Notes: generated by a model not told the origin, from the sequence alone. Positions 8,774 to 18,126 are shown, numbered from the stretch's first letter. The stretch is DNA of 64,000 bases from Bradyrhizobium sp. CB82 (GCF_029714405.1 NZ_CP121650.1:1302001-1366000); one strand, 5' to 3'. Translations and numbers: made by a program.

Positions 8774-9931
8774 ATGAATGACTTGCAGTGGGCTCCGATC
8801 GGCCCGCCCAGCCCGGTTTCGCCGCCGCCATTGCCGCCGGCGCAGATCGACTTCACCGGCGACCGCGGCGAGTTTCGCCGGATGGTCACCAGGGGCGCAG
8901 CGCTCGAGCTCGTCACCTTCGGCTTCTACCGCTTCTGGCTCGTTACCGACATTCGCCGGCATCTCTGGTCGAATACCTCGGTCGACGGCGATGCCGCCGA
9001 ATATACCGGGCGGGGCAAGGAGCTCCTGATCGGCTTCCTGTTTGCGCTGGCGATCCTGGTGCCGATCTATCTCGGCTATTTCCTCGTCGGCATCGAGGCC
9101 GAACGCTGGCAGGGATTTGCCTCGACGCCGCTGTTCATCGCCTTCTACGCCTTCGGTCAGTTCGCGATCTTTCGCGCACGGCGCTATCGCCTCACGCGCA
9201 CGGTGTGGCGCGGCGTGCGCTTCTGGATGGACGGATCGGGCTGGGCTTATTCGCTCCGCGCCATGCTCTGGGGCCTGCTCGTGTTCCTGACGCTCGGCCT
9301 TGCCTTGCCGTGGCGCGAGGCCTCGCTCGAACGCTACAAGATGCGGCATTCCCATTACGGCGACCTTTCCGGCGATTTCGAAGCGACCGGCTGGGAGTTC
9401 TTCAAGCGCGGTTGGTGGCTGTGGCTGCTGACGCCACTGGCGATTGTCGTCCCGCTGCTCGCACCTTTCTTCTATGCCGAGTTCAAGGCGCGTGAATGGC
9501 GCTGGTGGCTGGCGGGCATCCGCATCGGTGGCGTGAGCCTCTCCTCGAAGCTGCCGCATGACGCGTTCTACGGCCTCTACTGGAAAGTGGTCGGCTGGTC
9601 CCTGCTGCTGTTCACGCTGCTTGGATCCTGGATCGCCGGATGCACCGCGCTCGTCATGAGGCTCACGGACAAGTCGATCGAGCAGCTGTTCGGGCCCAAG
9701 GCAGGCACGAGCATTCCGCTGCTCGTGTTGATGGCGGTCGGCTATCTTGCCACGGCGCTTGCATTCAACGTCGTGATGCGCGTCTATCTCCAGCGGGACC
9801 TCTGGGTGAAAGTGCTCGAGACGACGCATGTGCATGACATCGAGGCGGCTGCGAACGTCAAGGCCAGTGGCGAACTCGCCAGCGCGCTGGGCGAGGGCTT
9901 TGCCGACGGGCTGGACGTTGCGGGCTTCTAG
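8774..9931 (+). CDS. YjgN family (DUF898) membrane protein
   Basis: A 385-aa integral membrane protein. An N-terminal Pro-rich leader is followed by DFTGDRGEFRRMVTRG and repeated aromatic-rich segments such as TFGFYRFWLVTDIRRHLW, typical of the YjgN/DUF898 fold, with about six hydrophobic helices. The function of the family is unknown. The downstream metallopeptidase begins 3 nt after its stop, a pairing seen in other Proteobacteria that suggests a joint envelope role. Confidence 0.88.
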   Translation: MNDLQWAPIGPPSPVSPPPLPPAQIDFTGDRGEFRRMVTRGAALELVTFGFYRFWLVTDIRRHLWSNTSVDGDAAEYTGRGKELLIGFLFALAILVPIYLGYFLVGIEAERWQGFASTPLFIAFYAFGQFAIFRARRYRLTRTVWRGVRFWMDGSGWAYSLRAMLWGLLVFLTLGLALPWREASLERYKMRHSHYGDLSGDFEATGWEFFKRGWWLWLLTPLAIVVPLLAPFFYAEFKAREWRWWLAGIRIGGVSLSSKLPHDAFYGLYWKVVGWSLLLFTLLGSWIAGCTALVMRLTDKSIEQLFGPKAGTSIPLLVLMAVGYLATALAFNVVMRVYLQRDLWVKVLETTHVHDIEAAANVKASGELASALGEGFADGLDVAGF

Positions 9932-9934
9932 GTC

Positions 9935-11047
9935 GTGAGCGAATTGTCCGGACAGCTCGAGGTTGCGCACGAAGCCGGTTCGCCGGCCGTCTATTTCGAC
10001 GGCATCTCGAGCCGCCGCCGCAAGGTTACGCTCGGGCTCGACGACCAGCTCGAAATCCGTGAACAGGGCGAAGCGCCGACGCGCTGGGCCTATGCCGACA
10101 TCCGCCGCGCCGACAGTCCGCCCGGCGTTTTGCGCCTGTCCTGCACCACGGCGCCGCCTCTGGCGCGGCTCGAGTTGCGCGACGCGGCCCTTAGCCGCGC
10201 GATCACCGCGCGTTGCCTGCGGCTCGACGAGCACCGGGCGAGCCGCCGCGGCGTCGCAAAGATCGTCGGCTGGTCGCTGGCTGCGGCGGTGTCCATCGTC
10301 ACGGTCATCCTGTTCGGTGTGCCGCTCGCGGCCGACCGGCTTGCACCGTTGGTGCCGGAGCCGCTGGAGCGGCGGATCGGCGATGCCGCCGAGGTGCAGG
10401 TCAAGGCGGTGTTCGGTGGCCGCCTCTGCGACGAGCCGGCGGGGCAGGTGGCGTTCACAAAACTCATGAAGCGCCTGCGCGACGCAGCCGGCCTCGATGA
10501 CGCCGTGAAGTCGGCGGTGCTGCCGACCGCGGTGCCCAATGCCTTCGCACTGCCCGGCGGAAAGGTCTATCTGCTCAGCGGACTGCTCAACAAGGCCGAC
10601 AATGTCGACGAGATCGCCGGCGTGCTCGCGCACGAGCTCGGTCACCTCAAGCATCACGACAACATGCGCGGCCTCATCTACAACGGCGGCACCTCGTTCC
10701 TGATCGGGCTGCTGTTCGGCGACGTCACCGGCTCGAGCGCCGTGATCTTCGCCTCGCGCAGCGTGGTCGAAGCCTCCTATTCGCGCGAGGCCGAGACGGC
10801 GGCCGACAGCTTCGCGATCGACGTGATGCACGCGCTTGGCCGCTCGCCAAAACCCGCGGCCAAATTGATGTTCCGCATCACGGGCAAGGAAGGCGGCAGC
10901 GGCTTTACGATCCTCGCCAGTCATCCGCTGACCGAAGATCGCCTCGCCCGCATGAGCAAAGAGGACCGCCCCGCCAGCGGCGAGCCGCTGCTGACCGCGG
11001 AGGAGTGGGTGGCGCTGAAGGGTATTTGCGGCGGCGGGAAGGTCTAA
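9935..11047 (+). CDS. M48 family metallopeptidase
   Basis: A 370-aa protein starting with GTG 3 nt after the YjgN stop. A hydrophobic segment at about residues 108-130 anchors it in the membrane. The zinc site is HELGHLKHHD (HExxH), with the third ligand Glu in SREAETAADSF, giving the M48 arrangement of HtpX/BepA/LoiP-type peptidases. It probably degrades or processes envelope proteins, facing the periplasm after the single helix. Operon partner: the YjgN protein. Confidence 0.9.
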   Translation: MSELSGQLEVAHEAGSPAVYFDGISSRRRKVTLGLDDQLEIREQGEAPTRWAYADIRRADSPPGVLRLSCTTAPPLARLELRDAALSRAITARCLRLDEHRASRRGVAKIVGWSLAAAVSIVTVILFGVPLAADRLAPLVPEPLERRIGDAAEVQVKAVFGGRLCDEPAGQVAFTKLMKRLRDAAGLDDAVKSAVLPTAVPNAFALPGGKVYLLSGLLNKADNVDEIAGVLAHELGHLKHHDNMRGLIYNGGTSFLIGLLFGDVTGSSAVIFASRSVVEASYSREAETAADSFAIDVMHALGRSPKPAAKLMFRITGKEGGSGFTILASHPLTEDRLARMSKEDRPASGEPLLTAEEWVALKGICGGGKV

Positions 11048-11233
11048 CAGCGTCGCTATCGCCCTGCGTGCAAGAAACTCCCGACACAATTCTATCGCCG
11101 TTCACTGATCAGCTTCGCCGCGTAAATGAAGGGGGCCGCCGTGGGACTCATCGCGTTGGCGAGGGCGGAGCACGGTAGCGCGCAAGGACAGGGTAGCTTC
11201 GCGGGAGCCATCGCTCAGGCCGATCCTTGCGGC

Positions 11234-11488
11234 CTAATAGTCGCGACCTTGCTGCCGCGAACTGCGTCCTGGCGATCCCTGCCAATACGGGTTCTCCTGG
11301 CACATGGCCGCAAGTCCCGAGGCCGTCGCCCGGCACTGCGCTATCGAAACATAGCTGCAATCGATGACGGTGAGGCCGCGCGCATGCCATGACTGCAGGC
11401 ACACCGGGTAGCGCGGGTCGTAGCGTTGCGCCGCGGCTGGGGCAATCGCCAGCATCGTAGCGCCCGTCAGGATCAGCAAATGAAGCAT
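11234..11488 (-). CDS. DUF3551 family small secreted protein
   Basis: An 84-aa protein. A signal peptide (MLHLLILTGATMLAIAPAAA) is followed by a mature part with YPVCLQSW, DCSYVSIAQC and ASGLAAMCQENPYW, the conserved Cys pattern of DUF3551, which is strongly enriched in Bradyrhizobium. The function is unknown; it is presumably periplasmic with disulphides. The start at 11488 is chosen because the signal peptide begins there. Confidence 0.8.
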   Translation of the reverse strand: MLHLLILTGATMLAIAPAAAQRYDPRYPVCLQSWHARGLTVIDCSYVSIAQCRATASGLAAMCQENPYWQGSPGRSSRQQGRDY

Positions 11489-11535
11489 GCGCACGTCGCG
11501 ATTCTTTCCAAATTTCGGGCCGCCCAATGTCGTGC

Positions 11536-11712
11536 CTACTGGATCGTCGCGTTCACCGTGGTGACGGACCTTCCTGAGCCATACGGACCTTCTCCCGCAC
11601 CATAGATGGCAAAGCTATCGCTGCCTTTATAGCCACGTGGGGCCGTGTAGGCGAACGTCGTTACGTTGATCTGCCTCAGGTTCCGCGCTCGGGTTTGTGC
11701 CGCTAGACTATA
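11536..11712 (-). pseudogene. C-terminal remnant of a secreted Ig-like/cadherin-type repeat protein
   Basis: The last 55 or so residues of a larger protein are visible on the minus strand (FAYTAPRGYKGSDSFAIYG, then GRSVTTVNATIQ), a layout like the end of a bacterial Ig-like or cadherin-type beta-sandwich repeat. No start or N-terminal part exists; at about 11710 the sequence changes abruptly into a methyltransferase fragment on the other strand. Read as a deletion scar. The family assignment is tentative. Confidence 0.4.
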
Positions 11713-12168
11713 CATGTTCGCGCCGCGTCCCGACATTGCGGTCGGCGAGATGCTGCGCGTTCTGAGACCCGGCGGAACGATCGCCTTCTCGACCTGGCCG
11801 CCGCATCTCTACACCGGACGGATGTTCGCGCTCGTCGCGCGTCATGTGCCGCCGCCGAAGGGCGTGGCCTCGCCGGTGCTGTGGGGCGATCCCAAGGTCG
11901 TCGCCGAGCGCCTCGCCGGCAAGGTCACGGGGGTCTCGCCTTCGAGATGGACATGATGACGCCGTCTGGGCTGAGCCCGCAGCATTTCCGCCGCCTGATG
12001 GAGGCAACCGCCGGCCCGGTGACCCGACTCGTTCAGCAATACAAGGACGCCCCCGACAAGCTGAGCAGTTTCCGCAGCGAGTTCGAAGGATTGATCGGGG
12101 AGTATTTTGACCCGAGCAACAACAGCATGCGGCAGCAGTTTCTGATGACGAAGGCGCAGAAGGTTTGA
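11708..12168 (+). pseudogene. Truncated, frameshifted class I SAM-dependent methyltransferase
   Basis: The fragment starts inside the Rossmann fold (EMLRVLRPGGTIAFSTWPP, the motif after the acidic loop) and lacks the SAM-binding first half. The frame ends at about 11955 (VTGVSPSRWT) and the true continuation, FEMDMMTPSGLSPQHFRR to the stop at 12168, is in another frame, so there is a frameshift as well as the 5' truncation. It is not expected to work. Confidence 0.7.
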
Positions 12169-12279
12169 GATCTCGGCCACCGGCAGCTTGCGGCCACGAT
12201 TGCAGATGCGATGCCTTCTCCCCTTGTGTGCACGCCTTGGCTCGCAAGGGGAGAGGGAGCAGCGACCTCCCTGCGCCGG

Positions 12280-13095
12280 TCACTCCGCCAGATTATTCAC
12301 CTGCTTCACCCAGGCCCGCACGTCGGCGAGCACCTCGGGCAGCACGCTGCGGACCTCCAGTACCGTCATGCCTGCCTTGATGCGCGGATCATAGAGCAGA
12401 TTGAGGATGTACTGATCATAGACGTCGAAAAACCCCATCGACACATTGTCGTTGAACATGGTCCATGGCACGCTCGCGGTGTCGTTGATGGGCCCGAGTG
12501 ATTGCAAGAGTTCCTCATAGGCGCAGTCCAGAAAGACGAAGTCGCCATTGTCGACCGTCAGGATGACGTCGGAATGCTCGATTTCGAACTTCTCGTTCTT
12601 GCGGAAGCCGGAGAGACATTGCGGATCGAGCGAGGAGCGGATGTCGCGCGCCTTCTCCGCGCCATAGAAGGTCGAGATGGTGCGATAGAGGTCGCGGTCG
12701 CGCACCAGCTTGACGCGGACATTGGCGGCTTCCGCATCGTCGGTCATGGCGATGTCGAGATGCTGCACGCGCCTGGCAATATCGGCGACGACCTTGGCGA
12801 GCTGCGCCTTGCGGTCGGCGCGGCCATCGCTCTCGGCGAAGACGCGCACCGGCGCATCGAATTTGCGGATGCGGTCGACGCGGCCGGCGAGGTGATATTC
12901 GGCGCCGAACGAGGTCTTGAGGAAACCGTCGACGATCTCGCTGTCGGTGAATATCTTCTTCTCGCTGCGCTGGCGCGAGACGATCGCCGGCAGCTCGCCC
13001 CCTGCGCCTGCGTTCGCGCCGACGTCGACGGCGCAGCCGAGCAAGGCAAGCAGGATGGCGCGCGAGAGATGCGAAAGCGGGCGCGATGCGATCAT
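12280..13095 (-). CDS. DUF2927 domain lipoprotein
   Basis: A 271-aa protein. The start at 13095 gives a signal sequence ending in the lipobox-like LLALLGC. The body carries FLKTSFGAEYHLAGRVDRIRK and SVPWTMFNDNVSMGFFDVYD, the pattern of DUF2927 proteins of unknown function. It is probably attached to the inner face of the outer membrane or to the inner membrane. It runs 84 nt downstream of, and on the same strand as, the L,D-transpeptidase, so a shared envelope role is possible but unproved. Confidence 0.75.
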   Translation of the reverse strand: MIASRPLSHLSRAILLALLGCAVDVGANAGAGGELPAIVSRQRSEKKIFTDSEIVDGFLKTSFGAEYHLAGRVDRIRKFDAPVRVFAESDGRADRKAQLAKVVADIARRVQHLDIAMTDDAEAANVRVKLVRDRDLYRTISTFYGAEKARDIRSSLDPQCLSGFRKNEKFEIEHSDVILTVDNGDFVFLDCAYEELLQSLGPINDTASVPWTMFNDNVSMGFFDVYDQYILNLLYDPRIKAGMTVLEVRSVLPEVLADVRAWVKQVNNLAE

Positions 13096-13179
13096 TGTCA
13101 GCCGACGCTGCCGCAATCCGTCCTTGCGCACAAGACCATCTTGGAGGGAGCCCGTCGGGTTCCCTCGGCCGCGCATGCG

Positions 13180-13755
13180 CTAGTTGTTCAGGACGACGAC
13201 GGTGGTGCCGACCGAAACGCGGCCATAGAGGTCGGTCACGTCGTCATTGGTCATGCGGAAGCAGCCGGAGGAGACCGCCTGTCCGATCGTCTCCGGCTCA
13301 TTGGAGCCGTGAATGCGGTAGAGCGTCGAGCCCAGATACATGGCGCGGGCGCCGAGCGGGTTCTCGATACCGCCGCGCATGTGGCGCGGCAGGTCCGGCC
13401 GGCGGGCCAGCATCTGCGAAGGCGGCGTCCAGTCCGGCCACTCCTTCTTGGCGCTGATGCGATGCACGCCGCCCCAGCGAAAACCGTCGCGACCAACCCC
13501 GATGCCGTAGCGCAGCGCCTGGCCGCCTCCCAGCACCAGGTAAAGCCGCCGCTCGCCCGTGTTTATCACGATCGTTCCGGGGGCGTAATTGGTGGGATAC
13601 ATGACGGTGCTGCGGGGGATCGGGCTCGCCCCGCCGCCGAGATAGCCGGTGGAGCTGGTGCCGGTGAAGTCGAACATCCCCGCCGCGGACGCGCCGCCTG
13701 CGCCGATGGTCAGGATCGCGATTGCGGCAATCGGTGCGGCAAAAAACCGGTTCAT
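13180..13755 (-). CDS. L,D-transpeptidase (YkuD domain)
   Basis: A 191-aa secreted protein. The start at 13755 is supported by GGAAAGAAAG before the ATG and by a clean signal peptide (MNRFFAAPIAAIAILTIGAG). The YkuD catalytic block reads IHGSNEPETIGQ, then SSGCFRMTNDDV, with His, Ser, Gly and the nucleophile Cys in the usual order. It makes 3-3 peptidoglycan cross-links or attaches proteins to peptidoglycan in the periplasm. The C-terminus ends soon after DLYGRVSVGTTVVVL, normal for single-domain members. Confidence 0.92.
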   Translation of the reverse strand: MNRFFAAPIAAIAILTIGAGGASAAGMFDFTGTSSTGYLGGGASPIPRSTVMYPTNYAPGTIVINTGERRLYLVLGGGQALRYGIGVGRDGFRWGGVHRISAKKEWPDWTPPSQMLARRPDLPRHMRGGIENPLGARAMYLGSTLYRIHGSNEPETIGQAVSSGCFRMTNDDVTDLYGRVSVGTTVVVLNN

Positions 13756-14024
13756 TCTTTCTTTCCCCCCGCAAAAAAATCGATTCAATGGACGACCACA
13801 GGCCATATTTGACGGCGTTTCGCAAGCCACGGCAGCGTGAGCAGGCGCAATCCTTAACGATTGCCAAATGCGGAAAGCGCGCAGGATCGCAAGGCCGTAT
13901 GAGCCAGGAAGCCTCGTCGTCGTCGCGTCCGGCAGGGCAGCAATGTCTGCTATTGCTTTGACGAAAGCGGCGAACAATGGTTGATCGATGGGGATCCGAA
14001 GCAAAGAGGCCGCGGGAGAGAACG

Positions 14025-15572
14025 ATGAACGGTGCGGAAAGTCTGGTGCGGACGCTGGTCAAGGGCGGGGTCGACATCTGCTTCACCAATCCCGGGACGT
14101 CCGAGATGCACTTTGTTGCGGCGCTCGACCGCGTTCCCGGCATGCGCTGCGTGCTCGGCCTGTTCGAGGGCGTGGTGACGGGCGCGGCCGACGGCTATTA
14201 CCGCATGAAGGGCACGCCCGCCTCGACGCTGCTGCACCTCGGCCCCGGCCTCGCCAACGGTCTTGCGAACTTGCACAACGCCAAGAAGGCGCATTCCGGC
14301 ATCGTCAACATCGTCGGCCAGCACGCCGGCTACCACATCGGCTACAATGCGCCGCTCACCTCCGACATCGAGGGCCTGGCGCGGCCGATGTCGTCCTGGG
14401 TGCGGACGTCGCCGGATGCCAGGTCGGTCGCCGCCGATGGCGCCGCCGCAATCGCGGCCGCCAAGAGCTCGCCGGCGCAGATCGCGACCCTGATCCTGCC
14501 GGCCGACACCGCCTGGAACGAGGCCGACGGCCTCGCCGAGGTGCCGGCCGAGAAGCAGCGCCCGTCCTATTCGCCGCAGGCGGTCGAGCATGCTGCCAAG
14601 ATCCTGCGCAATGACGGCAGCCGCACGCTGCTGTTGATGGTCGGCAGTGCGCTGAGCGAGCAGGGCCTCGCGCTGGCGCAGCGCATCGCCGGCAAGACCG
14701 GATGCCAGGTGATGGGCCCGACTTTCCGCCCGCGCATGGCGCGCGGCCGCGGCCGCTTCTCGATCGACCGCATTCCCTATGTGATCGACCAGGCGCTGCC
14801 GCTGCTGAAGGATTTCCGTCACATCATCCTGGTCGAGGCCAACGATCCCGTCGCGTTCTTCGCCTATCCGAACAAGCCGAGCCTTTTGAAGCCCGAGGGC
14901 TGCGAGGTTCATCGCATGACCGACTGGGGCGAGAACTCGGTCGCGGCGCTCGAAGCGCTCGCCGGCGCGCTGCATGCGACCTCGCACGACGTCAAGCCGC
15001 AAAAGCTCCAGGAACTGCTCAAGCCGACCGGCGCGCTCAATTTCACGACCATCGCGCAGGCGATTGCCTATGCGATCCCCGAGAATGCGATCCTCATCGA
15101 TGAATCGCTCACCACCGGGCGTGGCTTCTTCCCGCCGACCGCGGCTGCGGCACCGCACGACTGGATCCAGAACATGGGCGGCTCGATCGGCTTTTCGACG
15201 CCGCTCTCGATCGGTGCTGCGATCGCCTGTCCTGATCGTAAAGTCATGTGCATGGTGGGCGACGGCAGCGCGATGTACACGATCCAGTCGCTGTGGACGC
15301 AGGCGCGCGAAGGCCTCGACATCGTCACCATCGTGTTCGCCAACCGCATCTACCAGATCCTGCGCGGTGAATTCGACGGCGTCGGCGCCGGCGAGCCCGG
15401 TCAGCGCGCGACCGACATGCTCAGGCTCGATCGCCCGACCCTCGACTTCGTGGCGCTGGCGAAGGGCATGGGCGTGCCGGGCCGCGCTGTCACCAACGCC
15501 GACGAGCTCAACAAGGCGCTTGCGGAAGCTGTCGCCGAGCCGGGGCCGCGGCTGATCGAAGTCGTGATGTGA
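14025..15572 (+). CDS. ThDP-dependent acetolactate synthase-like large subunit
   Basis: A 515-aa enzyme. The ATG at 14025 follows CGGGAGAG. The N-terminal Pyr domain has FTNPGTSEMHF and the cofactor Glu in LFEGVVTGAADGY; the C-terminal PP domain has the ThDP/Mg motif MVGDGSAMYT ending with the Asn in VFANRIYQIL. Members act on pyruvate or other 2-keto acids. It is shorter than true IlvB (about 570-590 aa) and no small subunit (ilvH) is adjacent, so it is more likely a catabolic carboligase or decarboxylase of the IlvB-like group than the biosynthetic enzyme. Confidence 0.85.
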   Translation: MNGAESLVRTLVKGGVDICFTNPGTSEMHFVAALDRVPGMRCVLGLFEGVVTGAADGYYRMKGTPASTLLHLGPGLANGLANLHNAKKAHSGIVNIVGQHAGYHIGYNAPLTSDIEGLARPMSSWVRTSPDARSVAADGAAAIAAAKSSPAQIATLILPADTAWNEADGLAEVPAEKQRPSYSPQAVEHAAKILRNDGSRTLLLMVGSALSEQGLALAQRIAGKTGCQVMGPTFRPRMARGRGRFSIDRIPYVIDQALPLLKDFRHIILVEANDPVAFFAYPNKPSLLKPEGCEVHRMTDWGENSVAALEALAGALHATSHDVKPQKLQELLKPTGALNFTTIAQAIAYAIPENAILIDESLTTGRGFFPPTAAAAPHDWIQNMGGSIGFSTPLSIGAAIACPDRKVMCMVGDGSAMYTIQSLWTQAREGLDIVTIVFANRIYQILRGEFDGVGAGEPGQRATDMLRLDRPTLDFVALAKGMGVPGRAVTNADELNKALAEAVAEPGPRLIEVVM

Positions 15573-15614
15573 GGCAAACTCCGATTGGCTTCTACTGCGT
15601 CACACGTATTCCCC

Positions 15615-15730
15615 TCCTCATCCTGAGGAGCCCGCGAGAAGCGGGCGTCTCGAAGGATGGCCGCGGGAGAGAGTCGGGCCTTCATGGTTCGAGACGCGTT
15701 TCGCGCTCCTCGCCAAGAGGGTCGGGTGAT
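15615..15730. repeat. Palindromic intergenic repeat (copy 2)
   Basis: CCTCATCCTGAGGAGC with GTCTCGAAGGATG at the left, and GTTCGAGACGCG with CGCTCCTC at the right; a diverged copy of the 1284-1386 element. It lies directly downstream of the ThDP enzyme stop and may act as a transcript end. Confidence 0.65.
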
Positions 15731-15756
15731 ACAAGGTGAGAGCGTCGAGGGGCACG

Positions 15757-16275
15757 ATGCAGACCGAGCTGAACAAGGTGATCGCGGCGCTCCGCGAATT
15801 TTACGCCCACGAACAATTCCTGTTCGAGAAGGATGTCGGCGAGCGCGCGCTCACCCACCGCTTCGCCGTCTGGCTGGAGAAGCAATTTTCCGGCTGGGCG
15901 GTCGATTGCAACTACGACCGGCTTGGCGAGCGCACGCTGCACCTGCCGCGCGGCACGATCATCTCAACCGACGATCATTTGGGAAAATCGATCTATCCTG
16001 ATGTGGTGGTGCATCAGCGCGAGATCCCGAACAACCTGCTGGCCGTCGAAATCCGCAATGCGAGCAATCACACCGCGATCGAGCACGATCGGCAGAAGCT
16101 GAAGGCGCTCACCGATCCCAATATCTGGTTCGCTTACGGGATCGGCGTCCTGCTCGTGCTTGCCAGAACGAGCGTCGCGACGGTGGAAGTCTATGCCGGC
16201 GGCGTGCTCGACCCGACGCAGACCGCCTGGTTCACGGAACGGCTGAAGGAGACGAGCTTGGATGCGCCGCCCTAG
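15757..16275 (+). CDS. Hypothetical protein with a PD-(D/E)xK-like core
   Basis: A 172-aa protein, with the ATG at 15757 preferred over 15736 for its upstream GAGG. The middle contains SIYPDVVVHQ and, 8 residues on, LLAVEIRNAS: an Asp followed by Glu-x-Arg on adjacent hydrophobic strands, the spacing of the PD-(D/E)xK nuclease fold with Lys replaced by Arg. I do not recognise a named family; a nuclease-like or degenerate nuclease fold is an inference. It stands alone between repeat-rich gaps. Confidence 0.6.
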   Translation: MQTELNKVIAALREFYAHEQFLFEKDVGERALTHRFAVWLEKQFSGWAVDCNYDRLGERTLHLPRGTIISTDDHLGKSIYPDVVVHQREIPNNLLAVEIRNASNHTAIEHDRQKLKALTDPNIWFAYGIGVLLVLARTSVATVEVYAGGVLDPTQTAWFTERLKETSLDAPP

Positions 16276-16701
16276 AGCGGGATAAGTTTTGGTTGAATCG
16301 GTGCGATGCCGAGGATTCACCTCTCCCGGGTGAGGGGTTACAGTCTCAGTAAGTGCTGCGGCCCGGATTGCTTCGCAATCCGACCTCTTCCCGCTGGGGA
16401 GAGGTGTCCCCATGCGACTGATCGTACTTAATCTCATCACGCTTTAGAGAGCGGAATGGCTTTAGGTTGAATCGATTGGGCCGCGAGTTCGCTCAACCTC
16501 TCCCGCTCGCGCCCTGCAAGCGGGGAGGGAGCGCACCTCCTTCGTGGCAACAATCAAGCCGATCTCACCGCGCACTCGGCGTGCCGTCATGTGACCTCGG
16601 CCACAGTCGCGCCCGCCTTTCGGCCTATGGTCGCTGACTTGCGCACGCCCATCGCGCGGGATTAGCTTTTATCATTGGGATCAGGAACTTTGGAGGTTCT
16701 G
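16276..16701. repeat. Repeat-rich gene-free stretch
   Basis: No gene seen. It contains several partly similar segments built on CTCTCCCG and GGGGAGAGG and a clean hairpin CGGATTGC-TTC-GCAATCCG at 16364-16382. These are intergenic repeat modules rather than coding sequence. Confidence 0.5.
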
Positions 16702-17022
16702 ATGCAAAGGTCATATTTGCTCGCTGCGAGTGCCGCATTCGCGCTCATGTTGCCGACGCCGATCGCGCTCGCTCAGGGCACCGACGGCACTGCCCAACCT
16801 CCTGCGGCAACCACGTCTCAAGCCACGGCTCCAGCGCCAGCCGCAACCACGACCCCATCAACGGATACGAAGAAGATCACCGAGAAGAAGCCGGCCAAGA
16901 AGAAGCAGATGACGCGGCGGCAGGAGATCGAACATTCGATCGACACCGGCACGGTTCCCTCGCGCTACCGCAGCTCGGTGCCGAAGGAGTATCAGCGATA
17001 CATTCCGTTCGATAAGAAGTAG
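16702..17022 (+). CDS. Secreted basic low-complexity protein
   Basis: A 106-aa protein. GGAGG sits 9 nt before the ATG at 16702. The signal peptide MQRSYLLAASAAFALMLPTP is followed by a Pro/Ala/Thr-rich linker, a Lys-rich stretch (KKITEKKPAKKKQ) and a short conserved-looking tail, SRYRSSVPKEYQRYIPF. Probably periplasmic; the charged segment could bind peptidoglycan, nucleic acid or membranes. I do not recognise a named family. Confidence 0.65.
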   Translation: MQRSYLLAASAAFALMLPTPIALAQGTDGTAQPPAATTSQATAPAPAATTTPSTDTKKITEKKPAKKKQMTRRQEIEHSIDTGTVPSRYRSSVPKEYQRYIPFDKK

Positions 17023-17088
17023 CGCATGTTCACGGGCGGCCCGACGTGACCACATTGCGCCGCCTCTCAATATCGACGAGGTCCTGGA

Positions 17089-17571
17089 TTGAGCGTTGCC
17101 TTTACCAAAGAAGAGAGTGCCGAAACCGCGTCCGAGACGCTGTTGCCGGATCGCCCGATTTCGCCGCATCCCAACCTGGTGACACAATCGGGATTGCAGG
17201 CTTTGGAGTTGCAGCTTCGGCGGGCGCGCGAGGCCTATGAGGCCGCGCAGCAGATCGACGATGTCAACGAAAAGCGCCGGCAGTCGGCCGTGCCCTTGCG
17301 CGACGTCCGCTACCTCGTCGAAAGGCTGCGCACGGCCCAACTGATCCGCAATCCGGCGTCGACCGATACGGTCGCCTTTGGCAGCACGGTGACGTTCAGC
17401 CGGACCGATGGTCGCGTGCAGACCTATCGCATCGTCGGGGAGGATGAAGCCGATCCGAAGGCCGGGTCGATCTCGTTCGTATCTCCGGTTGCGAGGTCCT
17501 TGATCGGGAGGGCGGTCGGGGACGTCGTCGGTGCGGGCAATCAGGAGATCGAGATTCTGTCGATCACGTAG
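17089..17571 (+). CDS. GreA/GreB-family transcription elongation factor-like protein
   Basis: A 160-aa protein with a TTG start and GAGG 9 nt before it. An N-terminal coiled coil (LQALELQLRRAREAYEAAQ) leads into the C-terminal FKBP-like Gre domain (FGSTVTFSRTDGR, then YRIVGEDEADPKAGSISF and SPVARSLIGRAVGD). Gre factors enter the RNA polymerase secondary channel and trigger transcript cleavage. The coiled-coil tip lacks an obvious DExxY-type acidic tip as in GreA, so this could be a Rnk-like or divergent Gre regulator. Confidence 0.85.
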   Translation: MSVAFTKEESAETASETLLPDRPISPHPNLVTQSGLQALELQLRRAREAYEAAQQIDDVNEKRRQSAVPLRDVRYLVERLRTAQLIRNPASTDTVAFGSTVTFSRTDGRVQTYRIVGEDEADPKAGSISFVSPVARSLIGRAVGDVVGAGNQEIEILSIT

Positions 17572-17648
17572 TGGCGCGCTCATCGTGCGCCAGATGAGAA
17601 TATCTCGTCGGATCGGGGCGCGGGTCGTCGTCCAAGCGGACCGAAGCG

Positions 17649-17936
17649 GTGATAATCGATCATCGCATCGTCCGGGCCGGTGATGCCGCGACCGCCCTCG
17701 ATCCGTTGGGCGCGAACGGTCTTGCCACCGCGCTATGGAGCGGCATCCAGGCTGCTGAGAGTGCGAGGGGCCTCTTGGCGCAGGATTACACTGCAGGCCG
17801 GCAATATGAACGACAGTTCTTGGAGGGGATTGCGTCCTATCTTGTCACGCAACGCGCAATTTACGCCTCCGAACGTCGCTTTGCCGACGCGCCATTCTGG
17901 CGGCAGCGCAACGGCACGTCGCTCGAGAGGGTCTAA
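17649..17936 (+). pseudogene. C-terminal fragment of a FAD-dependent oxidoreductase (GoxB/LodB-like)
   Basis: About 95 residues with DAATALDPLGANGLATALWSG, the FAD/substrate segment near the C-terminus of flavin monooxygenase-like maturases of quinone-cofactor oxidases. The N-terminal Rossmann GxGxxG half is missing, so it is a 5'-truncated remnant. The family assignment rests on this one segment. Confidence 0.5.
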
Positions 17937-17967
17937 TCCCGCACATTCGAGGCATGCGCAAGGGTGT

Positions 17968-18126
17968 TCAGTTGCTCGGCCACGACCTCCAGCCGTATTC
18001 CTGATGTGGAATCGTTGCCGTGATATCGGCATCTCTGCTGGTCGAAAGGCGCCAAGCTGCCACCCCGAAGCACAAGGTCAGGGTGAGGGCTATGGCAAGC
18101 AGAAGCATGGAGACGAAATGGCTCAC
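17968..18126 (-). CDS. Small single-pass membrane protein
   Basis: A 52-aa ORF from a GTG start with a GGGGTG sequence before it. One strongly hydrophobic helix (SMLLLAIALTLTLCFGVAAW) is followed by a short polar tail (SRDADITATIPHQEYGW). I do not recognise it; small membrane ORFs of this type are frequent in the genus. Confidence 0.4.
   Translation of the reverse strand: MSHFVSMLLLAIALTLTLCFGVAAWRLSTSRDADITATIPHQEYGWRSWPSN

Noticed and set aside
8744..11089. A 781-codon minus-strand frame across the YjgN and M48 genes
   Set aside because: It covers two genes with unambiguous motifs (HELGHLKHHD and others) on the plus strand; a high-GC antisense shadow.
13950..15158. A 402-codon minus-strand frame opposite the ThDP enzyme
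   Set aside because: No conserved segment; the plus strand has the GDG...N ThDP motif and a ribosome site.
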